49,519 nt of DNA, taken from contig JAOARQ010000023.1 of assembly GCA_025210455.1 (NCBI GenBank), forward strand, positions 1 to 49,519. Direction: 5' to 3'. The notes beneath the pieces are model-generated. The model saw only the letters and a program-made list of their open reading frames with translations, made no database searches and was not told where the DNA came from. This document shows, piece after piece, positions 1 through 7,400 of this stretch (position 1 is its first letter; every line of letters begins with the position of its first letter). The position numbers were made by a program, and so were the translations under genes. This stretch comes from Pelagimonas sp. (GTDB lineage: Bacteria; Pseudomonadota; Alphaproteobacteria; Rhodobacterales; Rhodobacteraceae).

Positions 1-567
1 CACATATCTCTTCAGATAGTCAACAATGTCAAACAGCGTCGGGCCTAAACCCAAGAAGCAAATACCGACCAGATGCGCCCTAACTTCCGGCGCGCCTCGC
101 CTCATCTACCCCAAATTTTCCTTCAAAACCCTTCCGAAGCATCCCGCCCCGTCGCGTCTCTCAGTGTCTCAGTAGCGCCTCAGCGCCGCCGGTGAAGGGG
201 GTTCTACGGCGAGTGCGGGGTGCCCGCAACCCTAAAAATCACTCGTTGTCGTATTTTTTTCAAAAAACTGGATTTCCCCGTATTTTTGGCCACTTACTTT
301 GGCAAAATTACAAAATCGCCCCTGTTTTGCGCAAGATTTCGTCGTCGATGCCTAGCGCACACGCCCGGCTTTGAGAATCCTTCTCGCTCAAAAGTGGTGT
401 TGAAGGCAAATCACACACTTAAATCCAGAAATTCACCCAGAAACCCGACTCGTTTCCGAGTCGAACCTGTCAAATTTTTCCGTCACCCCACCAAAATTCT
501 TCGATTCAGGTGGGATTCGATGATTCACACCTCAGGATTCGACTCGCGAGCGGGGTGCAAAACCAAA
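1..567. other. Gene-free leading stretch
   Basis: No convincing gene lies here. The open frames starting near 192 and 220 have no ribosome-binding site, no recognisable domain and an odd amino-acid mix rich in Phe, Lys and Arg, so I read them as chance. The stretch is richer in A and T runs than its surroundings (about 230-330 and 410-500). It contains a small inverted repeat, gactcg-tttc-cgagtc (447-462), and a cluster of GANTC sites described separately. It may be the downstream or upstream flank of a gene outside the window. I cannot say which. Confidence 0.6.
375..545. promoter_or_regulatory. Cluster of eight GANTC (CcrM-type) sites
   Basis: GANTC occurs at 375, 447, 458, 503, 514, 522, 536 and 541, so seven sites fall within 99 bases. 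Random sequence gives about one per 256 bases. GANTC is the target of the alphaproteobacterial cell-cycle methyltransferase CcrM, and methylation of such sites is known to tune promoters. The two sites at 447 and 458 form the arms of a small hairpin. Seeing the cluster is direct. A role in cell-cycle-dependent control or in DNA structure is inference. Confidence 0.5.
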
Positions 568-598
568 AACACCCCGGAGAGCGGCTCTCCGGGGTGTT
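568..598 (-). terminator. Rho-independent terminator of msrPQ
   Basis: Perfect inverted repeat with 15-base arms (568-582 and 584-598). Read on the minus strand, it is followed by TTTTTGG-TTTT (continuous with the stem end, down to about 560). It lies about 22 bases past the msrQ stop, in the correct orientation. Confidence 0.85.
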
Positions 599-620
599 AG
601 CTACATATATATGACAGGGG

Positions 621-1220
621 TCACGCAAGCCGTTGAACCAACGGACGCCAACGCAGGCTGATCAGCCCAAGGATCACCACCATATAGACCACCGGCTCAA
701 CCGAGATTGTTTTGACCAGCATCAGGTAATGCAACCCGCCCATCGCGACGGCGACATAGGTCAGCTTGTGAAGTTGACGCCACTTTGGGCCCAGCTTGCG
801 GATCGACCAGTTATTTGACGTAAGCGCCAGTGGCAGCAACAGCAGGAAGCTTGCCATGCCAACGGTGATATAAGGGCGTTTGAGAATGTCGGCCCAGATC
901 TGCGCAATCACCTGCACATCCAGAACCAGCCAAACCAGCAAATGCAGCGCCACATATGTAAAGCCCATCAGCCCCAGCATGCGACGAAACTTGAGAATGT
1001 TCGCACCGAAGAACCGCCGCAAGGGCGTGATCAGGAGACCGGCAATCAGGAACTGCAGGGCGATCTCGCCCAACTCATGTTCCAGTTCTTTGATCGGCTC
1101 GACACCCAGGGCACCCGTAACGCCCTGATAGAGCAGGATCGGCACCGGAAGGAGCGACAGCAGATACAAAGGCCAGGTTGGAAGCTTTCTGGCAAACTTA
1201 TTGATGTGATCAACCAGCAT
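621..1220 (-). CDS. msrQ: MsrQ, heme-binding membrane subunit of the MsrPQ methionine-sulfoxide reductase
   Basis: A 199-residue polytopic inner-membrane protein of the ferric-reductase-like transmembrane family. In MsrPQ systems it carries heme and passes electrons from the quinone pool or cytoplasmic flavin to periplasmic MsrP, which repairs oxidised methionines. The sequence shows about six hydrophobic helices, with histidines in two of them (TYVALHLLVW near the middle and QLHKLTYVAVAMGGLHYL later) suited to heme ligation. Its ATG overlaps the msrP stop codon by one base (TGATG) and has no good Shine-Dalgarno sequence, so translation is probably coupled to msrP. A strong terminator follows. 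The family call is secure from sequence character and pairing with msrP. Confidence 0.92.
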   Translation of the reverse strand: MLVDHINKFARKLPTWPLYLLSLLPVPILLYQGVTGALGVEPIKELEHELGEIALQFLIAGLLITPLRRFFGANILKFRRMLGLMGFTYVALHLLVWLVLDVQVIAQIWADILKRPYITVGMASFLLLLPLALTSNNWSIRKLGPKWRQLHKLTYVAVAMGGLHYLMLVKTISVEPVVYMVVILGLISLRWRPLVQRLA

Positions 1221-2110
1221 CAGAATTTTGCCGCCAGATCCATCCCCTCATATAGAGAGGCAACTTCATCATAGCCGTTGAACTTCAGCGTCGGGGTTCG
1301 GCGCGCAAACAGTCCGCCACCGATCCGGCGTTCCTGCGCCTGAGACCAGCGCGGGTGGCTCACCTCTGGGTTCACATTGGCATAGAACCCATATTCACGC
1401 GGCTGCAGCATGTTCCAGGTGGTGGGCGGCTCTTTATCGGTCAGGGTGATCTTGATGATCGACTTGATTGATTTGAACCCATATTTCCACGGCACCACCA
1501 AACGGATCGGGGCACCATTCTGTTTGGGCATGGGTTTGCCGTAAAGACCGGTCGCCATCATCGTCAGCGGATGCATGGCCTCGTCCAGTCGCAGGCCTTC
1601 GCGATAGGGCCAGTCGATCCCACCACCTGCGCGCATTTCATCGCGGCGGAACACGGTTTCAAACGCCACATATTTCGCTTCGGGTTTGACGCCGACAAAG
1701 TTCAGCAGGTCGGCCAGCTCAAAGCCGTTCCACGGCACAACCATCGACCATGTTTCCACACAGCGAAAACGATAGATGCGCTCTTCGATGTCCATCTGGC
1801 TGACGATCTCGTCCAGGGCGTAATCACCAGGCTTGTCCACCAGACCATCAATGGTGATGTGCCAATCATCCGTATTCAGCGTATGGGCATATTTCGCCGG
1901 GTCCCCTTTATCGAGCCCAAACTCATAGAAGTTATTGTAGGTTGTGATCTCTTCCCAGGTATTGGGTTCCAGATCCTGCGCCTGCGCAGCCCCGGCCACG
2001 CCGCTGAGCGCCAGACCACCGGCCCCCGCCATCACCTGACGGCGGTTCCAGAATGCGGCCTCGGGGGTCACATCTTTATATGTCAGGTCGTTTTTCCAGC
2101 GAAAGGCCAT
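1220..2110 (-). CDS. msrP: MsrP, periplasmic molybdopterin methionine-sulfoxide reductase catalytic subunit
   Basis: A 296-residue molybdopterin-dependent enzyme that reduces methionine sulfoxide in periplasmic proteins using electrons from MsrQ. A twin-arginine signal is visible (RRQVMAG at residues 23-29, then a hydrophobic stretch ending in AQAQ near residue 45), so it is exported folded by Tat. The sulfite-oxidase-like core contains the cofactor-ligating Cys117 in RFRCVETW, then [12 protein letters not shown] and the [16 protein letters not shown] segment typical of the family. The start is supported by AGGAG six bases upstream. It is first in a two-gene operon with msrQ. Confidence 0.95.
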   Translation of the reverse strand: MAFRWKNDLTYKDVTPEAAFWNRRQVMAGAGGLALSGVAGAAQAQDLEPNTWEEITTYNNFYEFGLDKGDPAKYAHTLNTDDWHITIDGLVDKPGDYALDEIVSQMDIEERIYRFRCVETWSMVVPWNGFELADLLNFVGVKPEAKYVAFETVFRRDEMRAGGGIDWPYREGLRLDEAMHPLTMMATGLYGKPMPKQNGAPIRLVVPWKYGFKSIKSIIKITLTDKEPPTTWNMLQPREYGFYANVNPEVSHPRWSQAQERRIGGGLFARRTPTLKFNGYDEVASLYEGMDLAAKF

Positions 2111-2207
2111 CGGGGTCTCCTGTGCGTTTATCCTGACAACAACATATTTCCGTCGCCTGCCGGCACAATAAACGCTTTTTCACGTCCATGTGCCGGGACT
2201 GTAACAT

Positions 2208-3692
2208 TCACTGTACCGGCACCGAGGGAAATAATTCGTTCATCTGAACAGAACGCCCATCTTCCTGTACCAGCCGCACATGCCGGCGGCGCATCAGACG
2301 CGGCTCCGCAACCCCCACAGAATGGGCAATGGTTTCCACCTCTTTGATCACCGACTTGGCATATTTCGCCACACGTTTGTATTTTTCTTCGACCACCAGC
2401 CCATGTTGCAAATGCGGATCATGGGTGGTGATCCCGGTCGGGCAGGTATTCTTGTTACACTTGAGGGCCTGAATGCATCCCAGTGAAAACATAAAGCCGC
2501 GCGCCGAGGTGACAAAATCCGCACCCGCACAGATCGCCCAGGCCACATCCCCGGGATTGACCAGTTTGCCGCTGGCAACAATGCGAATGCGTTCATTCAT
2601 GGCAAAGCGATCCCGCAGATCCACCATGCGCACCAGCGCCTCACGCAACGGCATGCCCACCAAATCCATCAAGGGCATGGGCGCGGCCCCGGTGCCCCCT
2701 TCGCCGCCGTCGATGGTGATGAAATCCGGTGCAGCTTCGGTGCCGCGTTTCTGGATTTCTTCAAACAGTTCTTCCCACGGGTCAGCCGAGCCGATGCAGG
2801 CCTTGAACCCCACTGGCTTGCCTGTGACCTCGCGGATATGAGCAATCAGGTCCAGCAGTTCGGCGAAGTTATTCACCTCGCGGTGACGATTGGGGGAAAT
2901 ACCATCCTGCCCCACACGCAGCCCACGAATTTCTGCGATGTCTTCGGTTACCTTTTCACCGGGAAGAATGCCGCCTTTGCCGGGTTTGGCCCCCTGGCTC
3001 AGCTTGATTTCAAACATCTTCACCTGAGGGCGTGCGGCCACCTCGCGCAGTTTGTCATCCGACAGATTGCCCTCTTCGTCGCGCACACCGAACTTTGCTG
3101 TGCCAATCTGATAGACAATGTCGCAGCCGCCCTCCAGATGATAGGGAGACAGCCCCCCTTCCCCGGTGTTCAGCCAGACACCCGCCTGCGCCGCACCTTT
3201 TGACAGCGATTGAACGGCAGGCTTGGAAATCGCCCCATAGCTCATGCCCGAAATATTGAAGATAGATTTGGCCGCATAGGGCTCGCGGCAATGCGGGCCG
3301 ATCTGCATCGCCTCGGTCGAGGCATATTGATCATCCAGCGGAGGAAAGACCGCATTCATAAAGATCGGAGTGCCGGGCACATTCAGATTGCGGGTCGACC
3401 CAAAGGCAATGGTGTTTCCCTTGTTCCCTGACGCACGTTCAACCCAATTGCGCTGTGCCCGGTTGAACGGCATTTCTTCGCGGTCCATGGCAAAGAAATA
3501 CTGACGAAAGAACTCGCCCAGCTCAGAGAAGAGATGCCGGAACCGCCCAATCACCGGATAGTTGCGCCGGATCGCATCGCCCTTTTGCCGTCTGTCCAGA
3601 ACATAGAACACAACAACAAGCGCCGCGATTACCCCAATCAGGAAAACAAAACTCAGTGCCAGGTATTCCAGCGCGGCCATTGCATAGCCCAT
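2208..3692 (-). CDS. Membrane-anchored FMN-binding glutamate-synthase-domain protein
   Basis: 494 residues. An N-terminal transmembrane helix (about residues 8-32) is followed by a cytoplasmic domain matching the central FMN/synthase domain of the large glutamate synthase subunit, with GEGGLSPYH, IDGGEGGTGAAP and a Cys-x5-Cys-x4-Cys motif near residues 406-417 like the [3Fe-4S] site of GltB. There is no amidotransferase domain, so it cannot take ammonia from glutamine by itself, and its true substrate is unknown. The upstream ATG at 3698 sits one base from AGGAGG, whereas the ATG at 3692 has a seven-base spacer, so I chose 3692. It is separate from msrP (about 97 bases apart) but co-oriented. 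Confidence 0.88.
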   Translation of the reverse strand: MGYAMAALEYLALSFVFLIGVIAALVVVFYVLDRRQKGDAIRRNYPVIGRFRHLFSELGEFFRQYFFAMDREEMPFNRAQRNWVERASGNKGNTIAFGSTRNLNVPGTPIFMNAVFPPLDDQYASTEAMQIGPHCREPYAAKSIFNISGMSYGAISKPAVQSLSKGAAQAGVWLNTGEGGLSPYHLEGGCDIVYQIGTAKFGVRDEEGNLSDDKLREVAARPQVKMFEIKLSQGAKPGKGGILPGEKVTEDIAEIRGLRVGQDGISPNRHREVNNFAELLDLIAHIREVTGKPVGFKACIGSADPWEELFEEIQKRGTEAAPDFITIDGGEGGTGAAPMPLMDLVGMPLREALVRMVDLRDRFAMNERIRIVASGKLVNPGDVAWAICAGADFVTSARGFMFSLGCIQALKCNKNTCPTGITTHDPHLQHGLVVEEKYKRVAKYAKSVIKEVETIAHSVGVAEPRLMRRRHVRLVQEDGRSVQMNELFPSVPVQ

Positions 3693-3806
3693 GGACATCC
3701 CTCCTCATATATATTTTTCGCGATGTGACTTCGCATTCACCAACTACTGTGCCATCATCGCGCAACAATGACAGCCCCGCTGTCCATTTCGTGAAAAGGA
3801 GTGTTT

Positions 3807-4247
3807 ATGAAACCCTTACTTGGCGCAGCCGCATGTCTTCTGGCGGGAACAGCCGCGATGGCGGCGGATATGATCACCTATGACACCGATCAAAGCTTTG
3901 ACGACGTTGTCTTTGGTCTTGAAAACGCCATTCTGGATGCGGGCCTTGTGATTGATCACGTTTCGCACACCGGAGACATGCTGGAACGCACCAAAGCGGA
4001 TGTGGGATCAGACATCACCATATTTGAGCACGCCGATATCTTCAGCTTCTGTTCGGCCAAGATCTCACGCGAGGTGATGGAGGCGGATCCGATGAATGTC
4101 GTATTCTGCCCCTATGACATCTTTGTCATTGTCCGCGCCGACACCCCGGATGTGACCACAATCGGTTTTCGCACCTATCCTGATGGTCCGATGAAAAAGG
4201 TTGAGACCATGCTGGACGAAATCGCCAAATCCGCGATCAGCGAATAG
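3807..4247 (+). CDS. Exported DUF302 domain protein
   Basis: 146 residues. It has a Sec signal peptide (MKPLLGAAACLLAGTAAMAA) followed by a compact domain of the DUF302 type (TYDTDQSFDDVVFGLENAILDAGLVIDHVSHTGDML split over the first 60 residues), with two cysteines (FSFCSAK and VVFCPYD). The function of the family is unknown; it is thought to be periplasmic or membrane-associated here. I place the start at the ATG at 3807, because AAGGAG (3796-3801) would overlap the in-frame GTG at 3801. It is divergent from the glutamate-synthase-domain gene and single. Confidence 0.8.
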   Translation: MKPLLGAAACLLAGTAAMAADMITYDTDQSFDDVVFGLENAILDAGLVIDHVSHTGDMLERTKADVGSDITIFEHADIFSFCSAKISREVMEADPMNVVFCPYDIFVIVRADTPDVTTIGFRTYPDGPMKKVETMLDEIAKSAISE

Positions 4248-4423
4248 TGCAGACCAAAGCCATCGGGGGCAGTCGCCCAAAGGCTGTGATCCCCCGGTGA
4301 TGACATATTTTGCAAGGCGGGCCATCACACCCGGCACGCAGCCATGACAGCCCTGCAAATCCTTGCGCAATTCCTGAAAATGCTATTCAGTTTTGGTTAA
4401 TTGATTGCGCTCTTTGCTTACTT

Positions 4424-4488
4424 GATTCGCCTTTGAATCCTGCTTCTTTATTCTAGTTTCCCTGAGCAGCGAGCGCCTTTTGAAAGGA
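4424..4488 (+). promoter_or_regulatory. Leader of the RTX gene: paired GANTC sites and Shine-Dalgarno
   Basis: The 248-base gap before the RTX gene contains two GANTC sites 11 bases apart (4424-4428 and 4435-4439) and an AAAGGA ribosome-binding site (4483-4488) seven bases before a TTG codon. That spacing is the reason for choosing the TTG start. I could not place convincing -35/-10 boxes. A role of methylation in expression is inference. Confidence 0.4.
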
Positions 4489-4495
4489 TTGCGCT

Positions 4496-7400
4496 TTGCC
4501 TGTATTTCTTGAGACAACCGACGCCCCCAGTGGGCTGCCCACCCCCTATCAAATAAACGTCGGAGACGAGTTTCAGGGCTCGCTTTCGGGCAGCGATGAA
4601 GTGGACCGTGTGCTGATGTCGCTACAGGCGGGGGTGACCTACACGCTGAACCTGACGGGCCTGACCGGCGGCTCTGGGATCGGTCGTCTTGGGCTGATCC
4701 ACAACAGCATTGCAGCACATCATTGGGCGATGAACTGGCTGGATGGGTCCGTAAGCGGTGGGATCAGCGGCGTAACGACTGTGTTCAACGGCGCTTACTG
4801 GCAGATCCCCTTCACAGTTCCAGTGACAGGCTATTATTCAGTCTTTGTAGACGACAACGGCGACAGTTCTGCCGGGAATTATACCATCAGCCTGACCAAT
4901 GCGGCCCCAACGTCCGGGGATGACAGTTTGTTTGGCGGTATTGGCGACGACACCGTCAGCCTGCTGGGCGGAGATGACTTTTACTCGGCAGCGGGTGGGC
5001 GGGATTCCGTCCGCGGCGGATCTGGAAATGACACCATCTATGGCGGCGATCGGAACGACACGCTTTTGGGCAACAATGACAATGACAGCCTGTCCGGGGA
5101 CGGCGGTCATGACTATATGGTCGGCGGCTCTGGCAATGACACGCTCATCGGCGGGCTGGGGCGTGATACCCTGATCGGCAGCGCCGGCGAAAACTATCTT
5201 GATGGTGGTGCCGAAAAAGACTGGATCAAAGGCGGCAATGACTCGATCACAGGCAGCGGCGGGAATGACTCGCTCAGCGGTGGGGATGACAATGACACAC
5301 TCACCGGCGGAGATGACAATGACACCCTTTCTGGTGATGCAGGTGCCGACAGTCTGGATGGCGGTCGGGGGGATGACAGCATCCTTGGTGGCGATGACAA
5401 CGATTTGCTGAAAGGCCGCGCCGGGGCGGATACCATGCTCGGGGGCGCTGGCAATGACACACTGCTGGGCAGCATCGGAGACGATAGCCTGAATGGCGGA
5501 GCCGACAGTGACCTTCTGCGCGGCGAAGATGACAATGACAGCCTTTCAGGCGATGATGGCGCGGACACCCTTTATGGCAACAAGGGCAACGACTTTCTTG
5601 ACGGGGGAGCCGACGACGACTGGATGAATGGTGGCGGCGGAGACGACACCATGCAGGGCGGCATCGGTGCCGATACGCTGAAAGGCGGAGATGGCAATGA
5701 CCTGATGGAAGGCGGCGAAGGCCGTGACACGCTGATTGGCAAATCCGGCAACGACACCTTGATAGGTGGTGCAGATAAAGATCTTTATGTCGGTGGTGTC
5801 GGCAACGATGTTTTTGTGCTGGAAGCCGGGATCGCCGACCATATCTCGGATTTTCAGGATGGTGTGGACAAGATCGACATCACAGCATTTGGGCGCGATG
5901 CCAGCGTGTCTGTGACTGATGACGATGGCGATGCCGTTCTCAGCGTCAATGGAGCCGTTGTCGCCAAGCTCGGCGATACGCAAACGAGCAAAATCACCGA
6001 AGATGATTTCATCCGCTATAGCGGCGCAGACATCACCTTTGACGGTGGCACTGTAACCTTTGTTTCAGGTGAAACCTATCAGTACGAAGAAAACGGATAC
6101 GAATTCACTTTCCAAGCACTTCGCCTGCCTACTGCCACCGATCTGGAGGTGATCCGCGATCTGGACGGAGACGGTGATCTGGAATTCGGCGTGCCTGATG
6201 TCCATGCGGGAACAGCCTGGAACTCGGCCGGGATCTACTCTCTAAAGCGCTCGGATGATGGGCACTTTGATTTCACAGGATTCGATCTTGTGGGGGCTGG
6301 CGGCGGCGACCAAGATGGGTTTCTCAGTATTACCGGGCGCAACTCTGACAACGGCTATACCGTCACCGCCGTCTTCAGCGAAGCGGATGATGATCTTTGG
6401 GATCTGCGCATCGGGACAGAGTCAGTCAATGGCATCAGCACCCACTATGGTCTGACCCAAAGCGAAGTTCTGAACTGGTTCCGGGATATCGACAATCTCA
6501 CGCTTCGCTCATCCACAATTGACGCCAACTATGATACCGCGCGCAACGCAAGCGACACCGGAGATGGCATCGGAATCGACAATCTGTTCTTCAGCCCTGC
6601 CACATCACGCCCCAACCCGCTTCAGGCCAGCAATGGGAATGACAACCTCACCGGGCAGGCCATCGCAGCCAATATCAACGGACAAGAGGGCAACGACACC
6701 ATTTCAGGAGGATCTGGGTTCAACGAAATCGCTGGCGGCGCAGGGGCTGACAAGTTCATCATCGGCAATGGCTTTTTCGACTCCATCACCGATTTTCAGA
6801 TTGGCCAGGACCGGATTGACCTCACCCGCTTTGCCCCAAACAGCACATGGTCAACGCAAGACGATGGACTGGGCAATGCACAGATCCTTGTGAATGGTTC
6901 AGTTGTTGCCTCGCTGATAGGCATTTCGCACTCGGATCTGACGGACCGGGATTTCATCCTTCCCCCTTCTCAAGCCACCATCCGCTTTGACAGCGGCCAG
7001 CACGGCACGGGTGTGGACGGAGCACCAATCTATCAGGAAAACGGGTTCACCGGGCGGCTTGAAGGCAACTATGGCAGTGGTGCCAACCCGCAAAATCCCT
7101 TTCAAAATCTGGATGCGGATGCAGATCTTGAGTTCGGCATCACCAACGCCAACCCCGAGCGTGTAGATTACGCACGCCTTGTGTTGACGCATGATGCGCA
7201 GCAGCACTTTGATCTGATGGGCTTTGATCTTATTGATCCTGCTGGCGGTGGTCCGCTTGGCGGATTGATTTTGACGGGGTTCAACTATTCAACCCACTAT
7301 CACGTCTCCGCAAGTTTTCAGGGCGATAGTGGCGACACCTGGCAGGTGAATGTCGGATACAACACAATCGAACCGGTGACACAGCATCACAACCTGACAT

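Noticed and set aside
181-240. Possible tRNA-like segment (ggggttctacggc)
   Set aside because: I could not fold a cloverleaf; acceptor and anticodon stems are missing.
192-600. Open frames of 60 and 126 residues in the left stretch
   Set aside because: No ribosome-binding site, no domain, odd composition, and they run through a strong terminator that belongs to the other strand.
4919-5820. Regular DNA repeats that could look like a CRISPR array or tandem repeat
   Set aside because: The periodicity is 27 bases in frame with the nine-residue RTX repeat and units vary, so it is coding repetition.
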